A stretch of 64,000 bases of DNA from Sclerurus mexicanus (GCA_013396755.1 VWZF01002195.1:1552234-1616233); one strand, 5' to 3'. Shown: positions 44,671 through 57,800, counted from the first letter of the stretch. Notes: a model not told the origin generated them from the letters alone. Numbers and translations are program-made.

Positions 44671-46333
44671 ACAGATCTGTGCAACTGAGGAAACCTTGAT
44701 GCATTTGGGAAAAGTCAGAATAACCATACCTTCAATAAATGGCTGTACACAGTAGCTCTGGATTATTGTCATGTGTATTACCCATCAACTGGATGAATGC
44801 AGTGTTTTAAAGACTATGTATAGAACAGCACAGGCAGAAACATGGCAGGCATAATAACGAAACAGTTCGCCTGTGCACTGACATAAAAGGTGGGGGCAGC
44901 ATGACATCAGGACAGAACTGGCAGTTAAACAAGATAATTAAGAAATAGCCTTGAACAAAGCTTCAAGACACTTGAAGAGACAAAATGGATCATCAGTTGT
45001 TCAGAGCTTTGCAATGGAGAGCATGAAAGCACAAGTGCAATAAAAGTTTTTAAACTACCAAGGAAGACAAACCTTGCATTTGAAAGGTATTCTGAGAGAC
45101 AGATGGAATGGAAAAGGCTGAAATGAAAAATTAAGAGGTCAGAAAAGAGAGATTGGTATGGAAAGAGATGCAAGCATGAAAAGATGAACAAGGGTTTTAT
45201 CTGGAGAGGTAAAGTCAAAATTGTAATGTTAGTGCAGAGGAAGAGACAGAAGAGTAAAAAAGTCTTGGATCTTCAAAATGAAGAACAAACAAATAAAGCT
45301 GTTAACATATATAAATGATATAAATGTATTCCACCAAATTTATCCCTGAAATCAATGGAATTGTGAGGGGCTGAATTCAGCTCAGTATACCTATCTTATT
45401 TTATAAATAATAACTGATAATAAATTATAATTGCATTATCAACTTATCTTTTACATTTAACTGTTTTATTTATATTGTTTTCATTGCATGCCTCTGGAGA
45501 GTCTGATGCCTTAATCTGAAGACTGCTCCAATATCTGGATATTGAGATTGTATGGTGTAAGTTTTAAGATAATGCAGGAAAGTATGTGTCACCGTGAATT
45601 GCAAAAGTAATATGATTCTCTTTGATATATAACACTGGTTAAAAGGTTCAGTAACTGTGCTTGTGGGGTCTTGGTTTAGTAAGATTTGCAGTCAAGATAT
45701 TGAAAGATTTAAATAAGTTTAGTGAAAACATGTGCCATCATGCATACAAAACTAATGTAATACCAAAATCACTCTAAATCAGAGTGATACCATTTTGTGC
45801 TCAATTTGAGCTGGAGTAAGTTATTATATTGGAGTCAAGATAATGATAAATCAGTCTGGTTCTTTCAGAAAATATGAGAAAAATAGCTATTTATTCAAAA
45901 TATTTTGTCATTGTCTGAGTAAGAAAGTTGGTAGGATATTTTATACGCATAAGAACGTGTGCCTCAAGATTACAGGAAACTTCCTTGAGGGATGTATCTG
46001 CATTGATGTGTACCTGATATGATAAAACTGTATCAGAGAAAAAAAAATAAGAGAAAATGCAAAGAGAATAGTATTTAGAGAATAGTGATTCAGAATTTTT
46101 TGAACCTCTAGTTATATTTTTCAAGTCCAGAATTCTGTGTGCAGGTTTTCTCGGCTTGGGTTATTATTCCCATTTTCACTCAGAAAGTGTCTTGACCCCA
46201 AACTGCTGTTAACATCTATCACATCATTTAAGCCCCTTTAAAGGAATATTTAAATTTGAATCACTGACAGGAAAACAGATGGCTTTTTGCCTGTGATTCT
46301 CAGCACAGAAATGAAGTTGCTAGATGTATAAGC

Positions 46334-46378
46334 TAATAATAATAACAATTATTATTATTGTTGTTATTGTTATTATTG
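46334..46378. repeat. (TAA)n/(TTA)n microsatellite with hairpin
   Basis: AATAATAATAA at 46,335-46,345 is followed after CAA by its exact complement TTATTATTATT at 46,349-46,359, then more TTG/TTA triplets. The switch from TAA to TTA units makes an 11-bp perfect stem. Confidence 0.85.
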
Positions 46379-49300
46379 CTACTTTTACTAGTAGCATTGG
46401 TATTATTTTTTTAGTATAATGTTTTGATTCTTTGTGTAATGATGAGATATTCTGTACAGCAACCTCTGATCCCCTGTTGCAGCTCGCAAGCATGCAAATT
46501 TTGCCAAGTATGTTATGCAGTAAGTTTTGAATCCAAATCTACTGCATTTATGTAAAAGGTTTTACAGTGTTATTCAGGAAACAAAGCAGGCAAGCATAAA
46601 GTTGCACAAATCTAATATTTCAGGATTTCAGCTTAGATGTCTGTTCTGAGGTAATCGAAGGTAGTCAAGTCCTGAGGTAGTCACAACCTAATACTAAACA
46701 CTTCCATGTTCCATTAACAGCTTTACCATTTATAATGGATTGTTACATAAATCATCTTAACTCTTGACCCTTATAGCTGATTTTAACTATCATACTGCAT
46801 GAGCTCAAAAGTTCTGCTTCTGTTTTTAAGCAGATTGTTACTGTTAATATTGCACTAATTCTCAAACTAGTTCAGAAAAGTACTGTGACAAGAATTACTC
46901 TGTTCCTGTACCCCCTATATAAACTTTTTATGTCCTAAGTACAAAAGAAAAAATACAGTCTCACAGTAGCTGTTCCAGAGTTACAGAACTTGACTCACAG
47001 AGTCTTGGAGTGATCCTCAGTGTCATAGTGAAAAGTCTGAGGCAAACCTAACACTGAATATATACTTTCTGACTCCTGGTCTGGTAATTTAACTATCAAG
47101 TTAATAATGTAAAAGGGTAAATTGGATAGTCCATTCAAGGATTTCTTTCATTAAAATTTTATTAGATAAAATATTTTTGACATGGGAAACCAAATCCCAG
47201 CCCCCTTGTCTACCATTTGAAAGACATAAGTCCACTGTTTGCCATTGCCCTCTGCATCTCAAATGATCATCTGTGACTTCTGATACCTTTGAGTAGAATA
47301 GCTGGAGGCTGAAGTGGAGGAGGAAACAAATATGACTATTTCAGGAGAGCAGTGGAGCAGTGCTGTTTTCTGTTATATTAAAGCTTACATATTATTACTA
47401 TAAAGATCAAAGTCCCATAGTGGTATATTGACTTCTGCAAAGAAATGAAAATGTTGAACTGTTGCTATTACATGTGTTTCAGAAGTGAGTGCAAAATCAT
47501 TATTGCTGTTTGCCAGCAGTGACTACAGGTTGAGATCCTCATTATTAAAAAAACACATAGTGAGATGCTCTGCTCTGCAGAGCTCACAGTCTGGAGACAG
47601 ACAATAGTGGGAGGATAAGCAAGAATGTAAAGAAGTGAGGTAGTAAAATATCAAAGTAGAGGTTTGTAGAAACAGCTCCAGAACGTCCTTGTGATTAAAA
47701 GTAAAGCAGTTGGTAGTACTTCAAATGCTTCAGGTTCTGTGGATATTCTCGTTACCTGTTTTCAAACACATTTCACTTTGGGATGATATTTTCTTGCTTT
47801 CTTTTTTTCTCTCCATATGTGCACCTGTATCCAATTACAGCTTCAAACATTCTCTATAGCGTAGCAGGGTAGTATATTATACCTATTCCATACATGGGTA
47901 AATGTGTCACAAAGAGAAAGGGATGAGCAGATAAATCAACTTCTTATAGTTTGGTTATAATAATTATGTCAAACCTTTATGGTAACTTCTCATATAAAAT
48001 TCTTTTAGACTCTTACATTATAAACTGCCTTATAAGAAACTAAATATATGACTATGTATAAGTTCAAAACTATGTTTTATATGACCGTATGCTATGGACT
48101 AAAACTCACTGGATGATCTAGGCATTTAGATCCCACCTAATCTTCACTATCTAATCTTCACTATTTGAGAGTCAAAAGAAAATTATGTTCTCAAACTTTT
48201 GCTCAGTGATCATGGAGATTTACTGGTTATGAAAATCTACAGCATTTCAGGCTCCTTTTTTCACTTCCTGACTGCTCCTAGTGCTGTACCTGCTAGACAG
48301 CTCCTTGCTTTCTGAATGTATTCAGCTGTATGACACATTTCCCCCTGGGAAATAAAAGGTGTATTTGTCTGAAAACACACCTTATATCAGCTCTGAAAGT
48401 CCTGAAATCTAAGGAAACTTCACCCTACTCTTCAGTCATGGCAAACTGATGATTTTGCATTCACTCGTCAAATTTCTAAGTAAATATTTATTTTCATCTC
48501 TAAAATTATCCAGGGGTCTAACTTAAACTCACCAGCTTTTCTTTTTTTTTTTAAAACAAAGCACAACACTGTTTTCATGAAATTGCCTTCATTGGTAAAG
48601 ATTTAGTTTTGATCCCTCAAATATGCCATGTGTAGTCTAAAACTAATTACAACATATTAAGGAAAAAACCCCAACCAAACAAAAGTTAAACCAAAACCCC
48701 ACCACTTTTCTGCTGCTTTGGAGAATTGCAAAGTCCTATTCCTAGTAATTTAAAAGGAATATAAGACTGAGAATGACCTTCTGGATTGATAAATTTTAGC
48801 TGTCAATATTCCAGTCAGCCAGTCATATAATCTCAATCATTAAATTATTAAGCTCAGTTGGAGTTGTCTGCTTTTCTCCACAACATCCCCAACAAGGCTA
48901 TCCAAACCCTTGTTTTATCAGTTGCTAAGAGCATTTTCCCAAACTGGCTTGCTTTGGGCCCTAAAAGACAGATATCTTCTTTGGACCCACAACTTCTCCA
49001 AAATCCTCTCTAATTTGTTTAAAACTACAGGATGTTGAACTAACAGTTTGGCTTTGATGTATTTCTGTTTAAAAGAATTTCACTTACTGCCACAATTATA
49101 CCTGTCTACATTATGTCATGGTGTTCTTTAATACCAGAATATCAATGTACCTTAAAGGAATGGGAAAAATTATGTTACTCAAACTAACCTAATCTTCATT
49201 TCAGACATAACTTGGAAGAAGACTGTCAGTGTCTTGAAGAAAGTGTATTGAAAACAAATAATCTGATCAATAACATGTTTGTCTGAGAGCAGGTTACCAT

Positions 49301-51260
49301 CTGTTGTTTATCTTTACATTAAAATGAGCTTTACCACACTTGAAAACAAGACTTCCCAGTTCAGGCACCAATATCTGATCATTATTCCTTTTCAGTGAGA
49401 CCACAGTGATAGTACTGATGATAGTGTATTACCTAACATGTGAAGAAAATCTCTTTTCTGAATACCTGCTGGGAAATAAATGAATTATTTTCTAGAATTT
49501 CAAAGCACAAATGATTTAGCTGGGCTAGCTTAAAATTATGTTGGTCAAAATAATTCATGAAGGTTATTCTTGTGAAGAGTGACAAACTATAAGAAGCTGT
49601 ATCTAAGCCTGGTATTTGTGATTTTCAGCAGCTATGTGAACTTTTTTCAGTCTGGGTAAGCAAAAGCCCTGGGTGCTATACAATTCTGCAGGAGCTCTGC
49701 TGTACAACCAATTGCATGTATGCAGTGAAAAAGAAAGGCTGATTAAGGAATACGATTTTGCCCATATTTATTTTGACTGTCTCTCCTGGCACCCAGTAGG
49801 ATAATAAGCACATGATGGATACACTACAAATAATGATTGTTAGTGGTTTAGCCATTCGGAGATATTAAACTAATCCCCTCACTTCCTCAGAGTAGGCTTA
49901 TCTCTGTTTACTTCTACAAAGATCATTGCTGCAGTTGTATTTCTTAAGGATTAAAGCAAGTCTGACAGGTTAAGCTTTAGTTTTAGTCAAGAAGCAGCAT
50001 GGAATATATGGAAAATGAAGAGGGATATTTTTCTTTATAGAGTCAGTTCAGAAGATTACTGGGCTTCTTCTCTTTTCCAGAGCACTCATTTTGAAAGGCC
50101 TGCATACAGACCCATAAGCAGCCTAAAATTAAGAAGGAGAAGAGGAGTACATATAAGAGGTTAAACATGGTAAAGAAAATGAGAAGAAATTTAAAGCACA
50201 GAAAACAGAAAAATGTAATAAATGTATACGATGTGACCCACATCCATAGCATTGCTTTATAGTGTCTGCTAACAGCCAGAGACTGTACCAAAAGACTATT
50301 CTTTATCATGGAAGCTGGACTGATGGCTTGGACCTGTGTAGTATGTTCTATACACACATAGTATCTCTGTTTCAGATCACAGATAGGCTAGATGCAAAAT
50401 TCCTGGACAATTTCTGCTTAAAAATTCACAAAGTCTGACTCGTTTCAAAGGATGCTGAGCAGTCAGTAGTAATATCTTGCTTGGGGTGTAAGAATGAAAC
50501 TGTTCTCTGCATATATCAGGGCAAAGACCCATGTACTTGTCCCAGGGACTAAGGTATTATAGAGAGGTATCTCTTCTGGTTACTTTACTGTATTAGTGAA
50601 CAGGTGGTGTTGATGCCTAAAATGGAAGAAAAGAACTTCCTAGATAATATTAGTATAGATAAAATAGAGAGCAAGTCTAATTAAAGCGCTTTAATGTACA
50701 CTGAATACATAAGTGCACACTACAATATAAGGCTCCTACAAATTTATAACACTAATTAATTATATCTAATGGATGCATCCAACCTGAGAATTGTCCACCC
50801 CTAGAACCTCTCTCAAGTCTTCACCTTGGCACACCTCCCTGGAATTGAGTTGGAGGTCTCAAGACCTCTTACTTCTTCACCATCATCATCTTCACATCAC
50901 ATGCCTTCTTTGGAGCTTCTCCAAGATTTCTGGGCCTTCTGCTTTGACTACAATAATATCTTGTTATGTCCTTCTAATTATGTGTCCCAAAAAAGGTGTC
51001 CTTTCTAAAATATTTTTCCTTGAAAATTAAACAAAATTTCAAGAATTTTGAGAATTTTATATAAAGCATGAGAAAAGGGTTTAGTAAATCTTTACTGCTA
51101 TTTTAAAATGTTAGAAACTATACTAAAGCTATATTAAAAATCTATATGCTACAAATCTTAAGAATCTTAAGGTATCAGTGTACCCAGCTAAACATAATGT
51201 TCTAATCATTGCCTCATGAAGTGTTTAATTAGGGCTACCATCCATCCCTGACACTTTCAG

Positions 51261-51427
51261 AAAGACTGTGAGCTTTGCTAGACACTGGGGTTCTGCTTCA
51301 CAAGACATGACTGCTCTGTGTCTTTTCCACAAGTTGCAGTACAGGTCTATGTTTGAAAACCTAAAATATTTCCAGCAACCTGTCTCGTGGAGTTTGGCTG
51401 GTTCACTGGATATGTCAACATATCCAG
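51261..51427 (+). other. Exon-like segment, hypothetical (167 bp)
   Basis: A good acceptor (CCATCCATCCCTGACACTTT CAG) ends at 51,260 and a consensus-like donor (CAG|GTAGAAG) follows 51,427. Between them one phase is open throughout: one base, 55 codons, one base. It reads KTVSFARHWGSASQDMTALC, then LFHKLQYRSMFENLKYFQQP and VSWSLAGSLDMSTYP. Both splice signals are better than those of the other candidates. The opposite strand is also open (51,225-51,443), and I do not recognise the protein, so this remains a hypothesis. Confidence 0.22.
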
Positions 51428-52562
51428 GTAGAAGAGAAAGCACTGAGTTTTTTTAGCCATCAGGAGTAAAACTTCTCTGGGGACCATGCTGCTTTTTTCC
51501 ACAGAATCGTCACACCACTAAGACTCTGACTTCATAGTTTTAGTCCTGTCACACAGCAGCAATTAGCTTGTGGAAAGGTACAACAGCTCTGCAGAGATAT
51601 CTGCTTTGATAAGCACACTAGTGCACACTGGGACTTTGGTCTCCCTAAATATCCAGACTGACACCTCTTTGGAGCATAATACTCTATGATGTCCAAGTTC
51701 CCTCTTGCTGGAGATTAGGACATGCAGCTGCAGGCAAGAAGACTTGCTGCATCTGCATGTTTTATTCTGGCTTGGAGCTGGGCACACACCCAGGGAAGTG
51801 GGAAATGTTTTTAAGTCAGATGTCTCAAAGAGATCTTACCTAGAAATGACCCACAAGGAAACCAAGAATATGTCTTGAGTGTCATGCAGTAAGGTCAAAC
51901 AAAGTGCCTTTTCCTTTTTGCAGCAATGCTGTAGTGCTGCTCTGCTTCTTGCCATGATGCACAGTCTCAGATTAATGTGGCAAATGAAATCCAAGCAAGG
52001 CAAGAGAAACCTGAGAGACCATGGCAGGGAGGTTCTGTTTGAATTATACATTATTCATTTAGTATCATTCAATTAGTATCTTTATAGAGAGCAGTTGTTC
52101 TGAGCGAAGGAATGCAGTGACACAACAAATAAACAAAATGCCACGAAATGTTACAGGAAATGGGAGGCATCTGCCTCAAAATTAATAAAAAAAAGTTAAA
52201 AAGGGCAAATTTGAAAGCACAACTCTGGGAAAAGGGGTTTTCTGTTGTGCAGAACAGGAGGGAGTGTTGTGTCTGTGGGTCAGTAAATGAGGAGCTCAAT
52301 CCTTCTATGATGCAGAAACTTAAAAAAATATGTGATTTCTTTATATTCATATTTATCCCACTTAGTTCTTTTACCCAAGGACTTTGACCTAGAAACCATA
52401 CACTGACCTCAATAATGCAGTTAAGATTGAACAGTAAATGTTCTTTGCAATAGATGGTGAATTTCTATGGTAGCAGGATAAAAAGTAAAACTTTCAGATG
52501 AGAGTATGGGCAGAGAACAAAAAATAATAGAGTACATTGAGATACAAATAACAGAATGAATG

Positions 52563-53163
52563 AATCATAGAATCAGAGAATGGTTTGGGTTGGAAGGGAC
52601 CTTAAAGATCATCTAGTTCTAACCCACTGCCATAGGCAGGGACACCTTTCTCTAGGCCAGGTTGCTCAAAACACCATCCAATCTGCCCGTGAACACTTTC
52701 AGGCATGGGGCATCCACAACTTCTCTAGGACACCTGTGCCTCTGCCTCACCGCACTGGCAGTGAAGACTTCTTCCCAATATTTAATTTAAACCTACTATC
52801 TTTTGGTTTAAAGACATTTCCACTTGTCCTATCACTACGCACACTTGTCAAAAGTCCTTCTCCAGCTTTCTTTTAGGTACTGAAAGGTGGTATAATGTCT
52901 CCCTGTAGCCTTTTCTTCTCCAGGCTAAACAACACCAACTCTCAGTCTGTCTTCATAGGAGAGCTGTTTCAGCCCTCAAATCATCTTTGTGGCCCTCCTC
53001 AAGACTTGTTCTAACAAGTTCACATCTTTCTTATATTGGGGGCCCCAAAGCTGGACACAGCATTGAGGTGTGGTCTCATGAGGGCAGAGGGTAAGAATCA
53101 CCTCCCTTGACCTGCAGGACATTCTGGTTTTGATGGAGCCCAGGATACAATTGGTTTGTTGAC
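52563..53163 (-). mobile_element. CR1 LINE, 3' part of internally deleted copy
   Basis: The plus strand opens with AATCATAGAATCAGAGAATG, GTTTGGGTTGGAAGGGACCT and TAAAGATCATCTAG, a well-preserved complement of the CR1 3' tail. It continues through the 3' UTR (TCCACTTGTCCTATCACTAC at 52,819) and the end of ORF2 (TTGGGGGCCCCAAAGCTGGA at 53,037), up to a stretch that encodes NCILGSIKTRMSCRSREV on the minus strand at about 53,095-53,155. Here it stops abruptly and joins the 5' part of the element. Confidence 0.93.
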
Positions 53164-54800
53164 AAAAAAGTCATTGCATACCTCAGCCCTCTCCATGCTC
53201 CAAGTAACCAGGTATCTCCTTCCAAAGAGGGACCACATTTTTCCTAGTCTTCCTTTTATCACTGACATACCTATAGAAGCTTTTCTTGATACCCTTGATT
53301 ACCCTGGACAGGTTTAAATCTCTCAGGGCTTTAGCTTTTCTATTCTGATCCCTGAGTACTCACACAATTTCTTTGTGATCTATCCTTGATTCCACCCTCT
53401 GCAGGATTCCTTTTTGTGTTTGAGTTTGTACAGGAGCTCCTTGTTCATTCATGCAGGCCTCTTCGTCTTTATTGGGATGCATCTCTCCCACACTTTGAGG
53501 AGGTGATCCTTGAATATTGATAAGATTTCTTGGGCCTCTCTTCCCTCCAGGGCTTTATCCCACAGTACTCTACCAGACAGATCTCTGAAGAGGACGAAGT
53601 CTGCTCTCCTGAACTTCAGGAAATGAGCTTGTGTACCCTTCTCAATGTCCTAAGTATTTTGAACTCCATTGTTTCATGGTTACTGTAAGCCCAGGTTGCC
53701 CCTGAGCTTCACATTCCCCACCAGCCCTCCTTGGTGGTAAGAACAAGATCCAACGTAGCACCTCTCCTTTTTGGCTCCTCTATGGCTAGGAGAAGAATGT
53801 TGTCATGAATGCATTCCAGGAACCTCCTGGATTGCTCATGCCCTGCTGTGCAATCCCTCCAACAGATATTTGGGTTATTGAAGTCTTCCATGAGGTCCAG
53901 CGCTTGTGAACATGAGGCTGTTTATATCTGTTCATAGAGAACTTCATCTGCTCGATCTTCTTGGTCAGGGGGCCAGACCCCCACTATAGTGTCACCTAGC
54001 CCTGCTTTTCCTTTAATGCCTATAAGCTCTTGTCAGCTCCTCATCCATCCTCAGACAGAGCTCCATGCACTTCAGCCAGTTATTGACATAGAGGACAGTG
54101 CTCATTCCTCATCTCCCTTGCCTGTCGTCCCTGAAAAGCTTTTATCCTTTCATTCCAACATTCCAGTTGCAGGAGGCATCCCACCATGTCTCCAAAATGC
54201 CAATAAGGTCACAACCCTGCAGGTGTGTGCATGCCTCCAATTTCTCTTGTTTACTTGCCATGCTACAGGGGTGTTTGCAGAGAGGGATTTATGTGGGCCC
54301 CCAGATGAAGTCAGTTTCCTGACTGGAGTGGCTGGAATTTACTTGTGCTGCTCTTCAGGTGCTTTTCTGTTGGCCTGTAATCCCTCTCCAGACTGAGCTT
54401 CTCTTGCTGGCATTGGCATTAAATTGGTGGGAGTAAGATGAGTTGAAGTTTCCTTCCCCCAGAAACTTGCTTAAAGCTCTTCTCACTATCTTGACAAGAA
54501 GATGCTCATCCCCTTCTCTGTCAGATGGACACCATCAGCCCACAGTAGATAGGTTTCTCAAAATGAGTCTAATTAGCCAAAGCCCTGGCTGTGGCTACAG
54601 TCCTGTAAACACTTTTTGATTTGCTAGATTCAACTGGCCCTTTCAAACACCTTCCCTTTGACTGAGGGGACTGATGAAAGACTACCCCCGCTCCAGAGTC
54701 CCTTAGTACTGCCCCCAGGGCTCTGTAATCCTTCTTGATTTTCCTCATACTGCCCTTGGCTGTATCACTAGTTCCCTCACAAAACAACAACTTTAAACTA
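53164..54800 (-). mobile_element. CR1 LINE, 5' part: ORF1 tail and endonuclease
   Basis: Reading the minus strand from 54,800: an ORF1 esterase-like (SGNH) remnant with LLFCEGTSDTAKGSM and KKDYRALGAVLRDSGAGVVF at 54,640-54,800 and WADGVHLTEKGMSIFLSR at about 54,485-54,540; a non-coding or decayed middle; the ORF2 endonuclease at 53,709-53,891; and the post-endonuclease linker ending in a GDMEKAEVLNDFF-like block near 53,165-53,200. The reverse transcriptase that should follow is absent. CR1 copies are usually 5'-truncated, so retention of ORF1 and endonuclease is notable. Confidence 0.85.
53709..53891 (-). pseudogene. CR1 ORF2 endonuclease-domain remnant
   Basis: A 60-codon frame matching the C-terminal part of the apurinic-type endonuclease of CR1 ORF2: MEDFNNPNICWRDCTAGHEQ, then SRRFLECIHDNILLLAIEEP, then KRRGATLDLVLTTKEG. 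In functional copies the first motif is GDFN; here the Gly is Glu. It is cut off from the reverse transcriptase by the internal deletion. Confidence 0.88.
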
Positions 54801-54805
54801 GACAT
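54569..54805 (-). pseudogene. CR1 ORF1 esterase-domain (SGNH) remnant
   Basis: This 78-codon frame begins near the element's 5' end. It shows the GTSDTAKGS block, which corresponds to the GTND-type oxyanion motif of the SGNH hydrolase domain known from CR1 ORF1, followed by KKDYRALGAVLRDSGAGVVF. A frame change then leads to the DGVHL block (catalytic Asp and His of the same domain) at about 54,515-54,530. The N-terminal part of ORF1 is missing. Confidence 0.75.
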
Positions 54806-57800
54806 TTAATATACTGAAATAAAAGATATTTCACTGTACAGAGACAGGCTGTAGGTTAGGGTCTCAGATTCTGTAAATAGTCTTATTTTTACTGATGTGA
54901 AACTAGCTTGAGGTCTTAAAGTCTACATGTTACACTGATTTACACAAACTGAAAATCTAATGCAAGGCTTTCTGTCACCATATATCATTTTCAGGGAGCA
55001 TAGCTTCAAATTCAAACTCATGAGTTGCAGGCCTCCTCATTTGGATCAATTCCCTGGAAGGTGACCACAGCAAACATAGAACATTGTTGACAATGTTTTC
55101 TCAATGCCATTGCTTCACAGATGCCAGCGTGATTTGAAACAAACTCCAGCTGCAGCAAGTCTTCAGCTGATTTCCCTAATGAACTGTGGACCTCCAAAGT
55201 GTTTCAACTGACCTTCTATTGAATAGGCTTTTGGAAGGGAAAACAGTGCTGTTTAGAAGTGAAGCTCATTTTACTAACAGTCTGTCACTTACTGGCAGAG
55301 CTCAGACAGCTGTGACAGTGAGGGTCAGGTCACAGCAACCTCCTCTCAGAGAGAAAGAGAAACTATGGGAATTCAGAAAATAAAACACCTGAAGCGCTGA
55401 AAGTGTGTGATATGTCTGTTCTTGGAAATTACAGTTGAATGGTCTATCCAGGTTTTGGCATTAGGAATTTCAACTCTCAAATCCTACTCCCTTTATGAAC
55501 TCAAATACTTCAGGAAAGTCTATGAATAAGGGTGAATACTGAGTATTTGTGATTAAATTAACCCAATGCAGAGACAACTTTTGGCAATATTACAGAAACC
55601 ATAGTGATGGTCGCCTTTTTATTAGTTAAAATGGAAGGAAACCAATAGACAAATCTGCAACAAGCAATTGCTTGTTCCCTCGGTACAACAACATAGTAAG
55701 AATGAAGATGAAGTCTATGTTTCATGGTATTGTCATGTTACAGCTGCAGTCTGAATATATCAAACTAGATAAAACCTGTATGGGAGAAACAAAACATACA
55801 TCATTTAGTAGAGTTCTGCCTTTCCTAATAATTTTTCAGCTGTCTATAAAAACAGTTTCTAACTTATTTACATATTACAAGGCTGTATTCATTTTAAGAT
55901 AGACTCTGCCACTGTGACTTGTACAATAATGGGAACAACCTGTTTTACAACTAATATCAACAAGGACAATAGGAATATTCAAGGTCTAAAGTATTAATTA
56001 GTAGGAACACAGATATCAGACTTCTTGTCTTTTTGGGATAATCTTTTAATAGCAAAATACAGTTCTGTTACTCACTTCCACTTCCTTTTTTCCTGTGCAT
56101 TCCTGTGGGCAGACAATTGCAGTATTGTATTACCACAGTAGTATTTGTTTTACTCTTGCAATGTTCCTTGCAGTAGCACACTCAGTTGTAAACATAGCAG
56201 GAAAGGGATCTCTAGTATAATTCTCATAATATCCACATATCACCAGGTGGAGTATCATTTGTTAGTACAGAAGTCTGCAGCCAAAGCCTTCTTCAGCAGC
56301 CCAATTTTCCCATGTTCCAGTAGAGGGATTAATCTCCTGTCAGTATCTGTACCGCTCTGGTAGAGGCCAAATGATCTAAAAAACAGGCTTATGTATTATT
56401 TGTTACCACTCTTGGTGGTCTTCTTAAGAGCTGGCTGGGAACAGAACTGGCTCTAAGACATGGCTGGGAAGAAGATGATTTATATCAGGATTGCTACTTT
56501 AGCCACTAAATTTTACCATCGATAGAAGTTTTTCCAAAATTGAATTCTTTCACATAACCCAAAGCATACTATTTACCTGTACCCTGACTGTAATGTCATG
56601 CAAAGTTGGTTTCATGTTCTTAATTTAAATTATGAACTTATTTAAAAATTATTTTTTAAAAATAGGTCACAGACTTGTAACCCAATAAATACAAGAATAA
56701 ACACACAAATAAGGTGTTTATTTAAAACAGTTGCTTCCAAAATTTTTAGCAGAATACACTAAAGTATTGCTTAGTACTGAAAACTCAGACTGATATGCAA
56801 TATACTTTATAGTATCTGCAGTGTAAATTTTGTTTGACATTAAATTAAAACAAAAATTAAAAAAAGAAAGAAATGAAACAACAAGAACACCAAAAAAACC
56901 AACCAAACAAAAAAAGAACAAATTCAAAAGCCCCAGATGGAAAAACAGAACAGAGTACAAAGCTTCTCAGTCACTTTCCATGGAGAATATTTGTTTTAAA
57001 GGAAGATTTCTCTCTCCTTATGAAAAAAACCCCTGTTTTGTCTGGGATCTAGTTTGAGTGGCATAAAGAAAAAAGTTGGACTAAGTTGTATGCTTAATTC
57101 TCCAATGGTAAATAACAAAGATTCCTACATACTGAATGGAGAGCAGTAGATGTCTTGGAAAGCCTCCAGAGGGAGAACCTGTCTATCTTAGCACCCAAAT
57201 GTGAACAGGCTGAAATTCAGCCTTTGTTCCGAAAACAACCAAGAGAGCCAGCTTGCAGCTTCTACATCTCTCTGTCATACACAGGACTTTTTAACCCAGA
57301 GTTATTCTGGAGTGAGACTCCCAGAAAGAGGCAAGGTTACCCCCTAAAGAGGTGGGAGTGGTTGAAGCAGTCTTATGATTGCAGATGATACTTAACAGGT
57401 GAAAGAGATTTCCGAACTTTTCAGAGGCACAGAAGAAGTTTTTAAAAGAACTGAAAGATAGGGGAAAAAAAAAACACTTTCAAAACAACAAATATTCACT
57501 GCAGTTGGCCTGGAATATGAATAGAGGACATAGGTATAGAACTGAAAGATTGTGAAAAGAACAATGCAATGCTTACAAAATTCTTTTTATGAACTTCTTA
57601 GGAAGCTTTTGTCCTACATGCTGAGTGAGAAACACTGAAAGTATTATCACAGCATGGTTGTTTAGATGATGTTTCAAGCTTGATACTGAAATAGTTATGC
57701 TATCCTCTTATAACATGAGATATGACTAGCGGTATCTCAGAGATAGTTGTTAATGGGGATTCAGTTTTATGTGTTTCCCTTAATTTTCCCCAAAATTTTC

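Larger units (their letters stand above)
44671..52562. other. Unannotated DNA, no recognisable mobile elements
   Basis: Nearly 8 kb without a CR1 or LTR that I can recognise, in contrast to the rest of the window. It contains a (TAA)n/(TTA)n microsatellite at 46,334-46,378, A/T tracts, and one exon-like segment at 51,261-51,427. A 104-codon minus-strand frame at 50,043-50,357 is rich in F and L (membrane-like) but has no recognised family or start context. Confidence 0.5.

Noticed and set aside
50043..50357. 104-codon minus-strand frame with two hydrophobic, membrane-like stretches
   Set aside because: F/L-rich chance frames are common in AT-rich sequence; no start context, no recognised family and no splice signals in register.
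57150..57335. Open plus-strand segment (LESLQRENLSILAPKCEQ...) ending at a donor-like AAG|GTTACC
   Set aside because: The upstream AG lacks a pyrimidine tract and the protein is unrecognised; weaker than the other exon-like segments.
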